From Aphanomyces cochlioides (Eukaryota; Oomycota; Saprolegniomycetes; Saprolegniales; Verrucalvaceae): a stretch of 64,000 bases of DNA. The stretch is taken from positions 434,001 to 498,000 of the forward strand of contig JAHQRK010000007.1 of assembly GCA_019828595.1 (NCBI GenBank). The letters are read 5' to 3'. The notes below the pieces were generated by a model. It was not told the origin of the DNA. It saw only the letters and a list, made by a program, of their open reading frames with translations, and searched no databases. Both the position numbers and the translations under genes were made by a program. Shown piece after piece: positions 1-9,704 of the stretch. The first letter of the stretch is position 1; every line of letters begins with the position of its first letter.

Positions 1-59
1 AGTCTATGATTAGAGAGGCGTCTAGCTTGCTGGGGAATTAAGAGACTGAGCTGCAGATG

Positions 60-262
60 GTGAAAAGCATCATTTTAGCCTCATGTTACCACTTAAATCC
101 ATTAAAATGATAAAATTAAATGGTAAATATACCATGTAACGTAAAACGGTATTACGGTAAAATATAACGTACGTAATCAAGTACGTTATAATTATATCGT
201 ATCGTAATTCGATTCGAAATAACGTAACGTAATACCGTATATTACGATATTTAACGTAACGT
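60..262. repeat. AT-rich tract dense in ACGTAA/TACGT words
   Basis: The stretch is built largely of short A/T runs separated by ACGTAA, AACGTAA and TACGT words. It begins where recognisable reverse-transcriptase coding stops, so it marks the broken end of the Gypsy element. No coding signal was seen. It could be degenerate satellite-like DNA or the end of another mobile element. Confidence 0.5.
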
Positions 263-1398
263 ATCACAATTCTGGTTGTCACTCGTCGTGCGCCCATTGG
301 CGCGCAGGTGTTGGCGATGGACTTCTACGTCACTTTGCGATTCGGAGGCTCGGCTATGAATGTAAATGTCGTCAAAATAGGAGGGAGAAAAGTTGCGGCG
401 CCTGCGCAGCTTTGCAGTAACCATTCGATTGAACGTTGTGGATGCGTTTGAAAGACCTTGAGGCATGACAAGCCACTCCCAGAGCATTCAACTAGGAGTC
501 GATACTGCTGTCTTGGGAATATCGCAGGTGAGCATCAGAATTTGGTAAAAGCCGTCTCGCAAGTCGACGGTGCTGAACACCTTCGATCCTCCCATACTAT
601 CGATGATAACAACCTTGCGAGGGATGGGAGTCTGCGCAGGGACTGTTGCTGCGTTCAGCTTGTTGAACGCATGCACAATGCGCCAGGACCCATTGGGCTT
701 CTTCACACAAAAGGTTGGACTGCTGTGAGGCGACGAACTTTCGCGCACGTGACCTGCGGCTTTCCGCGCCGCAAAAAATGCGTCAATGGCTCCGACTTGG
801 TCGCGTGGCAAGGGCATTGGCGAGTCGCGCAATACTTGGTACCGGGAAGGAGGGTAATTTCGTGACGGATACCCTTATCTTTCGGCAGTGCGCAAGGGAC
901 TTCGTCGGGGAAAACATCGGCGAACTCTTGGAGGAGATCGAAGAAGGGATTTGTACGGAGAGAGTCCCATGTTGAAGTCGGCTGCGTGTGCGGCAGGACG
1001 GCGTCGTCAGTCGTCGAGGAGGAACAAAGCTTGAGGTCCTCTGAGATGGTCACAACCGCGATACACTCGATGTCTTGGGACTCGAGGCACGCTGTAAAAG
1101 CGTGGAAGCTCATTTCTGGTAAAGCGGTGATCTCGGACACTGTCTTTGGTATGTCGGACAGGTCGCAGAGGTTGCGGACGAGTAAATCGGCGTCGATACG
1201 GACGCACTCGTCAGAGCGCGTGGGAGGTAATGAGGAAATCAGACAAGCCTGAGGTGTTGCAGGCTTGCAAACGGTCTTGGAACGCCAATCTACGATTGGT
1301 TCAGCGGATGGCATACCAAGAATAAGGTCCCATCGATCGTCGAGATCGATGACAAAAAATGACTCGACGGAGTAGCACGCGAAGTTGGGAAACCACAC
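251..1398 (-). pseudogene. Gypsy protease end plus reverse transcriptase N-terminal half
   Basis: The first frame starts with the protease end motif DLILGMP, then an RT entry region with DVFPDEVPCALP. Coding then shifts frame near 750-830 into a segment with PTFCVKKPNGSWR and STVDLRDGFYQI (a catalytic aspartate) and shifts again near 487 into MPQGLSNASTTFNRM and the active-site box FDDIYIHS, a variant of YxDD. Similarity stops about 20 residues later near VHRQHLRA, where the AT-rich tract begins. The frame breaks make it a pseudogene. Confidence 0.85.
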
Positions 1399-1843
1399 GG
1401 CCGTCTGCCATCTTCACACGGACAGTCCCAGTCGGAGTGAGACTGTCCAATAAACCAAAGCGCGACAAGGTTGAAGGGCTTGCGAAATTGCAAGAAGCAC
1501 CAGAGTCGAGTAAAACATTGTGCGGGGTCGGAAACCCCGGCACGGCAATAGACAAACAAATCATCTTGTTGGGTTGGAGCCCAACACGACACAGAAGTTC
1601 TTCTGTGTCAGGGGCCGAGTCGAACGAGTGCGCAACAACGCCACACACTTCAGGACGACCCGGTACGTCCCCAGTAGGCTGCCCCGCGCCTACTGGGATT
1701 TGGCGTTTTCCGCACCAGCAATACGGCGAGGCGAAAAACATTGAGCAAACTGTGGTCTTGGTTGGCGGTCCGTAGGATTGTGTCCGCGATGCGGAGCGGT
1801 ACAAGACTTCGATAAATGACCCAGCCGATTGCAGTTGAGACAA
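1301..1843 (-). pseudogene. Gypsy aspartic protease (retropepsin) region
   Basis: This frame carries the retropepsin active-site box LLDSGASCNF at about residues 110-120, followed by a flap-like segment ending VRVKMADGRVV. The second conserved box (ILGMP) lies in another frame starting near 1398, so a frameshift separates the two halves. It overlaps the end of the gag frame by about 150 nt. In the family this protease cuts the Gag-Pol polyprotein. Confidence 0.75.
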
Positions 1844-2271
1844 CGCCGCTGCTCAGAAGTAGCGTTGATGTAGGCCACATCCATGTCGAAGGATGTGCGC
1901 CGGTCAGTAGCAAGTGTTGAAGAGTATGACCCAGCAAGAGCGATGCGTACGGCGTCTTCAAAAGTTGCTGGATAATCGCGGAAGAGCTGAGTGCGCGCAG
2001 GACCATGGTTTAGACCGTCCATGAAGACGGTCACGCGCATAGACTCTGGTAGAGATGCTTCGTCGTTGATGTTCGCAGCCAGATAGCGTAGCTCGTGAAT
2101 AAACTCTTGAAGGGATCGCTTGCCTTGCTTGCAAGCGATGAACTTTGACCGGTAACGAAAATCACTAATATGGCATGGTGGCAAGAATAAACAATCTTGT
2201 AGGAGAATGATGTGATGCAACGACAAATACAATGGGCTGGGGAGCATGACTTTGTGATAAACGGCTGGCAC
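1690..2271 (-). pseudogene. Gypsy Gag, C-terminal part with zinc knuckle
   Basis: The segment FRYRSKFIACKQGKRSL and the helical stretch after it match the retrotransposon Gag capsid family. A CCHC zinc knuckle, CLNCNRLGHLSKSC, lies at about residues 140-155. The first 35 residues before FRYRSK do not look like Gag, and the expected N-terminal half was not found in any frame, so the gene is partial. The knuckle normally binds element RNA during packaging. Confidence 0.75.
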
Positions 2272-2743
2272 CCCTCTGACAATATCACGGCTCCACGGTC
2301 ATGTCAGCGTTCAACCATCGGATGGGTACCGGCCACCCGATAACGAGCGTGTGGATTATTGGCTTCAGCGTTTCGCGGACATCGCTGGGGAGTCGTTAGC
2401 ATGGTGTGTTGCTACCATGTTGCGTGCTTTGGAGGGCACAACCATTGCGATCATGGGGCGTCCCAGTTTAACGCGTTCAAGAACGCGATGCATCAGTGCA
2501 ACCCACAGTGGCGTGTTGACATCGGGCGTGTTCAACCAATTGAAGACGAGAGCTGGTTCGAATATTGTGCCGTTCTTTTGTGGAGCCTTGTTCGCCCCGA
2601 CCGTCGCCGAGACGGTCGGTGGCCCCTCGACGCTTTGACATTGGCCAATGCACTTTCTAATTTTGCGGAGCATCGGGACCTTGAAGGACGTTTGCACGGC
2701 ACTTGTGTCGGTACGCTCGCCGAGAGCGTTCAAAGGCTTTATG
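2272..2743. other. Gap between integrase end and gag start; candidate LTR junction
   Basis: This 470-nt stretch lies where a single LTR would be expected if the element were circularised and reopened. Open frames exist on both strands (for example 2359-2793 plus), but none matches a family I recognise and no TG...CA-bounded repeat is visible. I record it as unassigned. Confidence 0.3.
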
Positions 2744-4237
2744 CTAGAGCGGTAATGTTCGACGGGCTTCTTCAACTGATATCCATTTCGTAGAATTTCC
2801 CTCGAGCACGGCAACTTGACGGCCGAGCTGGGACCAGCGAGTGCCAACAATACGGTTACCAGCGTCGTCAAGAATATCGTCGTAGTCGTTCTCGTTCCCG
2901 ATAGACGGTACGAGATTATCGCGGATCACGCGCGTCATCAAGGTTGGGATGCGGCAGCTGATCGTCGTCATCGCGACGATTACTGGTAGGGTCTTCCCTA
3001 TCGCTTGGGGCAGTGTATCGCTTTAGTTTCCCCACATAAAATACATCGTGTATTTTCCAATGCGTCGGCAGATCAAGTTTGTAGTTGACTTCTGAAATAA
3101 CTTCTTGAATAGAAAACGGACCAAACCAAGCTGGACGAAGCTTGGGATTCGGATGACCGACATTGGCACGGTCAATTAGGGCTGATAGCGGCAGCGCAGA
3201 TTTGTGCAACAATACTTGGTCGTGGGGGCTAGATGACGCTAAATTCGAGCGTCCCAATCGGTTAGCCTGGCGCTCTTGTCGCTCTTGAGCGCGTGCCAAG
3301 TTGTCGCGGACTTGACGGATGCCAGCGGCTCGCTGTTGCAAAAACTGTTTTACTCCGCGCGTTGACGCGAAGACAGGCGAATCGGAATCGGCGATCGCGG
3401 ATGGTCCTCCCACACTAAAACGAGATCCATCCAGGTGGTCAGGGAAACGTGGATGGCGGAGGTGGTTGACAAAATATGGAGAAAACCCAGTGGACGCTTG
3501 CGTCGAGGAATTGTAAGCAAAAACGGCGTGGGGCAGAAGTGTACTCCACGAAGACGAACGCGCAAGCGAATTTGGACGCAAAATATCTTCAAGAGGGCGA
3601 TTGGCACGCTCAATTTGAGCATCTGACTCAGGATGGTCTGATGTGGACATGGCGAGCTCGGTATCACACAGGGAAAATAACGTTGACCAAAATTTGGCAG
3701 TAAAGCGGTGGTCGCGGTCAGAGATGATGGACCGCGGCATGCCAAAGCGACAGAAAACATGATATCGGCGCGCACAGGGACGGCTACCACATACTTGGAC
3801 AAGCGATCGACGCAAACCATAATACCAGAGTTACCGCGGGGATCTCGCGGTAAGCCAAACATAAAATCCATGCTGACAGAAGACCAAATTTCTGTCGGGA
3901 TCGGTAGAGGCCTGAGGGGTGCGCGCTGAGCCCCCGCAGATTTTGTGCGCTGACAAGCGTCGCAGCCAGCGACATAACGAGCGACGCTTTTGTACATTCG
4001 AGGCCACCAGTAAGAACGTGCAACGATGGAATACATTTTGTCTCGACCAAAATGTCCGCCACTGGGGGAATCGTGGAAAGAACGGAGGATTGTCGTGCGT
4101 AAGGATTCATCGGAAGGGACGATAATACGAGCGTCGTCGTCGGCGCTCGTCTTGGTGTACAAAAGACCTTCGCGGAGGGAGTATCGGGCAGGCAGTGAAC
4201 TTCTCGCTGCGATTTTGCAATAATCGACGAGCATCAA
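2744..4237 (-). pseudogene. Gypsy integrase
   Basis: The N-terminal zinc-binding region is clear (GGHFGRDK ... GCDACQRTKS), followed by the core start SMDFMFGLPRD with the first catalytic aspartate and CVDRLSKYVV. Coding then changes frame near 3790 and continues with PRSIISDRDHRF (second aspartate) and DAQIERANRPLEDIL (glutamate). The C-terminal region has VFYVGKLKRY. A further short frame (2971-2744) may hold a small chromodomain-like tail. The enzyme would insert element cDNA; the frame changes make this copy dead. Confidence 0.85.
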
Positions 4238-4307
4238 GAGTCAGAGGCATAAGCGGCACGAATTCGGTCGTGTAGTTCGGAGTGGATGACGCCGATAGCG
4301 GCGGCGG

Positions 4308-5028
4308 TCACCATGGTGTCATGATCGGGACGACGTGAGAGCGCGTCAGCGAGCATGTTTTCTTTCCCCGGCTTGTATTGAACTGAGAACGTAAATTCGG
4401 AGAAGAAAGAAAGCCAGCGTGCCATACGCTGGGAGAGATGCGGTGAATTCTAGCTGTACGTAGCGAGGCGTGATCGGTGTAAATAACGAATGGTTTTCCG
4501 CCTAGGAGATAAATGCGGAACTTGGTCAGGGCGTATTTCATGGACAAAAATTCCAGATCATGGACAGGGTAAGATCGTTCGGCTGCTTGAAGTTGACGGC
4601 TTTGATATGACACAGGGCGATTTTTCCCTGTGTGATCGACTTGCATGAGGCAGCTGCCGATGGCGAATTTTGAAGCATCGCAGACTATGGAAAACGGCTC
4701 GTCAAAATTTGGGAGAGCAAGAATTGGCGCCTCTTGTAGGCTACGCTTCAGGCGAGTGAACGATGACTGGCATTCATCGTCCCAGACCCAAGGCGTGTCT
4801 TTGCCCAAAAGTCGAAAGAGCGGCTGCGCAATATCGGAAAAATTTGCTGAGTACTTGTGAAGATATGTGGCCATACCAAGCCAACGCCGGAGATCGGGAA
4901 CGCAGAGTGGGGTCGGCCATTGCACAATGGCCTCGACCTTGTCTGGGTCGGCTCGGCGTCCATTAATACGCCGAATAAACACTTGGAGAGGTTGGCGTAG
5001 AATGTTGTCTGCTTGATCCAGTGTCGTT
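4308..5028 (-). pseudogene. Gypsy RT C-terminal end and RNase H
   Basis: Near 5000 a short frame reads TFYANLSKCLFG, the RT thumb entry. A second frame then carries RRADPDKVEAIVQWPTP and LRRWLGMATYLHKY, followed by RNase H: IVCDASKFAIG (first aspartate), the glutamate in VHDLEFLSMKYAL, and FVIYTDHASL (next aspartate). The one-frame slip between the two parts, just before 4982, breaks the gene. Its left boundary corresponds closely to the point in RT where the segment near position 300 stops. Confidence 0.85.
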
Positions 5029-5078
5029 TTCTCCTTGCTAGCTTGCTACAGCGTCAACTTACTCTTGTTTATCCTTCA

Positions 5079-5896
5079 GCACCAGGACGAATGCATCATT
5101 GACGGCAAGCGTGCTTGGATTAAAGCCGTACGATCTGTGGAGATTAAGGGATGCCCAAGTCTTGACGACGCTTACGGCACAGTTCGTGCCGAGTTTAAAC
5201 ATTCAGGGTTCATCTTTATGGAGACGGAGATGCCGGGAAGGCTCCAAGTCATTGAATTACAACACAACCGTCCCAACGGACAGCTTGAAGACCCCGTCGC
5301 CGATATCCTCATGACAAAGCAACCTCTGATGCAGTATAAAGGCATGGGCTCTACCCATCGCGTCGTGCGGGCATACCAGTTGAGCAAATTGTCCTTTTTG
5401 AGCGAAGACTCGCTCGTGCCAGCGCACACGCGATCCAAATGCACAATTTGCCTCAAGAAGTTTGGGGCTTTTCAGCGAAAGACGCATTGTCGACGGTGTG
5501 GCGAGGTACTCCTGTGGCTATCGAGATGGTTGCTTTACAGACTATTAGGTGATTTGCCGCAATAAGACATGCAGCAATGTCTGGGGACTTCTCATCTCTG
5601 GCATCCAAGTCCGAGTGCGCATTTGCAACCCGTGCGCATCGATCCGCAAGACGACGTCGAATCTAGCCAACACATCAAGCCGCGTGACATCGTCGTCAGC
5701 TTCTCGCTCAACCAATGATGACAGTCGAGTCGATTACGTGGCCGCGATCCCGTATGAAGGACCGTGGCCCAACCACGCCTATCCACCTCCACCCGTCGAC
5801 TACGACGAGTCAGGTAATCCGTACGGGTGGACACCAGTCGTCGCGGAGGCCAGGCCAGACAGACCCCACTATGGAGATAAGTGGGAATATTATTAA
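5079..5896 (+). pseudogene. FYVE zinc-finger protein, 3' part, cut by the Gypsy element
   Basis: Coding resumes after a CTTCAG acceptor at 5078 with DECIIDGKRAW. It contains the end of a START-like lipid-binding region typical of oomycete FYVE proteins, then a FYVE finger: CTICLKKFGAFQRKTHC, CRRCGE, and after the intron (5506-5548, 43 nt, GT...TAG) VICRNKTC and VRICNPC. The tail is rich in S/T and P and ends DRPHYGDKWEYY. FYVE fingers bind phosphatidylinositol 3-phosphate on endosomes. The 5' half is missing: Gypsy sequence starts about 50 nt upstream, apparently inside an intron. Expression as a truncated gene cannot be excluded. Confidence 0.8.
5506..5548 (+). other. Intron in the FYVE gene
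   Basis: A 43-nt intron starts GTACTC after codon GAG and ends TTAG. Removing it joins CRRCGE to VICRNK and restores the continuous FYVE cysteine pattern, which supports the call. Confidence 0.8.
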
Positions 5897-6130
5897 ATCG
5901 TTTGATCGCTTAACGTGCTGCTGGGTGTTCCGATCGATAGACATTTCAGAATGTGAAGTTCCTGCGTCGTTTGACACATGAAACTGACGTATCCCTCCGA
6001 TACAGTATATATTACCTTCACAATATATTTATTAATTTTAAAAATATATAAATACCAGAGTACTCATTTTCATTATCAAACAATATAAATATATTGAAGT
6101 TCTATCATCAAATAATCATGAAAACATTTA
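5897..6130. other. AT-rich spacer after the FYVE gene
   Basis: Mostly A/T-rich DNA with several ATATATTTA words. No gene or RNA seen. It ends in the TTA that flanks the first small inverted-repeat element. Confidence 0.5.
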
Positions 6131-7223
6131 GGGCCCGTCTGGATACCACTAATTATCATGATAATTTGCAATAATTTGAGCATTATGGCATAATTTTAAA
6201 TATTGTATAACTCCCTGTCTGGATGCACATATTCAATAAATTTTATTTCAAAAAATTATTCCAAAATTGGTCGATTATCGCAATAAAAAATATACTACTC
6301 AAAGTCGTATATTTTGACCAATATTGTATAATTCGGTCAAATTCTCTAATTTTATTCTATTTTCTTGGGAATCCAGACAGTCCAAAAATAAAATTATGTG
6401 ATAATAAATTCCGTGTTTGTATTCTTTTCCCAAAATGCAGAATACTCAATAACGAATTATCACAATATTATTTATTGTGCTTTGCAAGTTAAATGGCTAT
6501 TGTTCGCCTTAATCGTCACACTTAAGAGAAATGATACAGACGAATAACATGAGCCCTGAATGAAAAGAATGTCTATGAGAGGAGTTTTACACTAGATTAT
6601 CGGACGAATAAAACCGTCATCCTACGAATGGCTTCTTTTTTTAGGACATTCGTTGGCTATTTAGGTCTGGATGTCACCAAAAATGGCATAAAAATGCCAA
6701 AAAATGCCATAATTCGAAATATGCCATAATTTTCAATTTTGACTGTCTGGATGCCACCTTCTCAAAGAATTTTTTGTCACAATTTTCTGGAGTTTTGGCC
6801 AAATTATGCCATAAAAAATGGACCAAATTGGTCTATTTTTTTATGACATATTTTCGTCATGAACGCACTGATCGAGTCAAGCTTGAGATTCAGCTTGTCA
6901 TCTCTACAAAAATACTCACACACTATATATATTATCACTGTTGCATGTTCTAACACTCTGAGAAGCGACAGTGATCGAGCCTTGCTCATCTCTGGCTCAT
7001 TTCAAAGTTTCCGGTAGGAAGTGACTGACACAGCAGTATGACAACAATCGTCTGTACTGGTAATGTTGAAGTTTCTTGTGGACCACAAGTTGTGGCATCC
7101 AGACAAATACAAATTTTCCAACTATTCCATTTTAAATTGTGAATTTGGAACTTTGGAAAAATTTTGCAAAATGTCATTTCAGTTTTATGGAATAAAAAAA
7201 TTGATGGGCATCCAGACCAGCCC
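6131..7223. mobile_element. Non-autonomous inverted-repeat element, TTA target duplication
   Basis: The left end reads GGGCCCGTCTGGATACC and the right end is the inverse of GGGCTGGTCTGGATGCCC. Both are flanked by TTA (6128-6130 and 7224-7226), the target duplication type of PIF/Harbinger elements. The interior is AT-rich with no transposase. Further TCTGGAT/ATCCAGA ends inside show that other copies have inserted into it. Confidence 0.65.
6211..6380. mobile_element. Nested MITE with TCTGGAT ends
   Basis: CTGTCTGGATGCAC near 6215 faces GGAATCCAGACAG near 6380 in inverted orientation, about 165 bp apart. Two more left ends (6666, 6746) and a right end (7097) suggest at least one further nested copy. 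No coding sequence is visible. Confidence 0.5.
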
Positions 7224-7279
7224 TTAACATATCGTTGGCGAGATGACTTATGGGAAGGACATACGTTGGCGGTCCATTG

Positions 7280-8267
7280 TTCTGCGCTAAGTTTATGCTA
7301 TCGACGTGAACGACATATCAATCCTGCTTGGCATCCCCACACGATCCATCATTCGTTGGAATTCACAATTTCGAGCCCTGGGGCATGTAAGTTCAAAGCA
7401 GCGTCCAAAGACAGGGTCAAATTGGAATCAGAGTGTAGTCCAATTCGTGAACGAGTATGTGCTCCGCCATCCTTGTTTCTACATAGAAGAGCTACAGCTA
7501 GCCCTTCGTTCTCATTTTCCTGATCTGCAAAAGACAAGCACGGCCACAATATGCAGGGCTCTTAGGTTTGATCTTAACTTGACAAGAAAGGTTCTAGAAA
7601 AGCGTGCTCGTGAAAGCAGCTCAATGGAGATTCAAATGTATCACTTTCGACTCGCTCCATTCTACACTCACCCCTCGCAATTGGTCTTTGTAGATGAGAC
7701 CTCAAGAGATGGGCCGAGACGCTTTACGTAAATTTGCGTGGTCTCGTCGAAACACTAAAGCCATCCTCTCACTCCCCTTCAACAGAGGACAACGTGTATC
7801 AATTGTTGCTGCTATGGATACCACAGGATTTTTAGGCTGGGATTTTACAGATGGTACATTTGATCGCGAAAAATTTCACAAAGTTATGTGTGAGAAAATC
7901 GCACCCTATCTGAACCCTTGGCCCCTGCCACGATCAATATTAATCTTGGACCATGCGAAAATTCACATGTACAGGTATGTACAAAGAGCTTGAAACTCTA
8001 GTTCACTCACATGGCGCCCTGTTATTCTTTCTACCTCCATATTCACCACAACTCAATCCAATTGAAGTGGCGTTTGCCCAGCTCAAGAAATGGATCTTGA
8101 AATATCCATTGGCTTTTCGATTTGACATACAAAGAACCATGGAAGTTGCTCTTGTGCGCTGCATGGAAACAAAGAACGACATCGGTTTGAACTTGTACTC
8201 TCATTGTGGCTATGACGACGGTGAATTGGATGCAACAAAATTTGCTTTCTTGGACGATACACAGTAG
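7280..8267 (+). pseudogene. IS630/Tc1-type DDE transposase (DD34E), frameshifted
   Basis: An N-terminal helix-turn-helix region (ISILLGIPTRSIIRW) is followed by a DDE_3 core: LVFVDETS (first aspartate), SILILDHAKIH (second aspartate) and LPPYSPQLNPIE (glutamate), with 34 residues between the last two. Two breaks are visible. One extra base near 7710 shifts the frame after VDETSRDG. At about 7968-7985 the sequence ATGTACA is duplicated with three bases between the copies, adding 10 nt. Both lesions make the gene inactive. It ends with TAG at 8265-8267. Confidence 0.85.
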
Positions 8268-8304
8268 ACATTTGAATTGAATAAATATAGTCTTTGCAGA
8301 GGCT

Positions 8305-8934
8305 TTATTGCAGTCTATGAACGTGTTTCAATTGTAGCATGCTCATTATCGATATGATTGAGTTGTTCAATTGTGGGGTTCGTTGGTAGATTTTCGAAGT
8401 CTGGTTCGTCAATACTACGGGCATATATCGTCCCAATATACTGGCTAGCTGATGGGCCAGGCTGCTGTGGTCTTGGCACAGCATGGATGCGGCGAACCAT
8501 CTCATTGATTCGATCAGTAGTAGCACGGTGAATTTGTGGTCCACTGCGCTGTTTTTCAAAGTAGACAAAGGTATCGAGGAAGAAATTACCACATTAGATT
8601 TCAGTTGATGGTTGCTCCACGCGAGGTTCAAGACGTCTTGCATGTTTGTGTCGTTTATCACAATGTACTGCGCCTGCCTTGTGTTGGCTCCTTGCTTTAC
8701 CAGCACAAGGAAGGCTTCGTCATACACAAGTTTAAGCTTTCGCTTATTGTTGTTCGTGTTGGTGTCCAGGCGCAACATCAGATCTTCTACCTTCTTTGTG
8801 ATCTTGCATCTCAACGACATGTATGAGTCCTCATGCGTATCGTACGAGAGCTCCGTGGGTGGCTCGACTGTCGTCCGGCTGTCACCAATAACGTGGCGAT
8901 TCAGTGGAACAAGTGCGCTCGCTTGCGACGCCAT
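8305..8934 (-). CDS. Unrecognised protein, tail to tail with the IS630-type gene
   Basis: A 209-aa open frame starts MASQASALVPLNRH and has a lysine-rich middle (NNNKRKLKLVYDEAF). From about 8590 leftward another minus frame (IHRATTDRINEMVRRIHAVP to 8315) looks more protein-like than the nominal one, so an intron or a frameshift is likely there. No domain is recognised. It converges with the transposase, 38 nt apart, and could be an accessory gene of that element or a separate relic. Confidence 0.4.
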   Translation of the reverse strand: MASQASALVPLNRHVIGDSRTTVEPPTELSYDTHEDSYMSLRCKITKKVEDLMLRLDTNTNNNKRKLKLVYDEAFLVLVKQGANTRQAQYIVINDTNMQDVLNLAWSNHQLKSNVVISSSIPLSTLKNSAVDHKFTVLLLIESMRWFAASMLCQDHSSLAHQLASILGRYMPVVLTNQTSKIYQRTPQLNNSIISIMSMLQLKHVHRLQ

Positions 8935-9109
8935 GGTTTGCTCTGTACAATCTTTCTGGTCCTGGTTGGAGCGACCCTTTGCGTACTGAGTAACGAGACG
9001 ACTAAACTTCCATTTTTAATCGTCGTTACATTAGCTCAGTGTGGGTACGAATAATGTGTTGTGATAAAGACGAGTAACGAGGCTAAATCGTGCGCCAAAT
9101 AAGGTGAAA

Positions 9110-9402
9110 AGCGTATCCACTTTACACTCAACACAGACAGTATAAAATTTTACGTAGAGAAACGTTAAGTAATTCTTACTTTACATTTAATGTAGAGCAC
9201 AGCTGTTTCTTTTTAGAGCATTTACGACTATATTTTGACAAAGCGCAGGAACAGGTTATCCCCAGACAAGGTAACTCAACTTGTTCAGCTGTACATGAAT
9301 TCAGATGTGTCTGGGCGGGGCAGCCTTGCTGATGTCATGATGGGAAATGAAAGCGACGGTGGTTGCAGCGATAATGAGGCAGAAACCCAAACAGCCAACT
9401 AA
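9110..9402 (+). mobile_element. hAT transposon relic with transposase C-terminal end
   Basis: The open frame from about 9239 to TAA at 9402 reads TKRRNRLSPDKVTQLVQLYM, the end of the hAT dimerisation domain, followed by an acidic tail. The 130 nt upstream share blocks with the second copy at 54.2 kb (TAAGTAATTCTTACTTT). Everything upstream of the tail is missing, so it is a dead remnant. Confidence 0.65.
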
Positions 9403-9409
9403 GTATCGC

Positions 9410-9704
9410 TTGATAGACATATTGGTACAATGAAATTGCATTCTCCAGCAATCGTAAAGTTATACTGAGATCAAGTGTACAATCGTAAAGAATCTCCATT
9501 GCAATTTCCATTTCTCAACAATTCTTTTTTTCGAGTTTATATAGAAGTTTGTATTGCCCAGAATTGACTAGATACCCCAAGGAGAACGTAAAGGCAGCAC
9601 TTTACGATTCTGTCGACCAATAAAGTTGCGTAAAATTAGTTTAAAAGCAGCCAATGGGACGCTGAAATGAACATCCTGCATGATTCATTGTTGTAAATTC
9701 CACG
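9410..9704. other. Spacer between hAT relic and Crypton
   Basis: No gene seen. A/T-rich DNA with ACAATCGTAAAG repeated at about 9450 and 9479. Confidence 0.4.

Larger units (their letters stand above)
251..5030 (-). mobile_element. Degenerate Ty3/Gypsy retrotransposon, permuted order
   Basis: Read on the minus strand the domains run: RT end and RNase H (about 5030-4308), integrase (4237-2744), a non-coding gap, then gag with zinc knuckle (2271-1690), protease (1843-1301) and the RT fingers and palm (1398-251). Together these make one full Gypsy set, but opened inside RT instead of at an LTR. Several frame changes show that it is dead. No LTR pair flanking it was found. The right edge lies against a FYVE-protein gene. 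Two neighbouring partial elements remain an alternative explanation. Confidence 0.85.

Noticed and set aside
2359..2793. Plus-strand frame with DYWLQRFADIAGESLAWC as a second gag
   Set aside because: The resemblance to Gag is too weak and the strand is opposite to the rest of the element.
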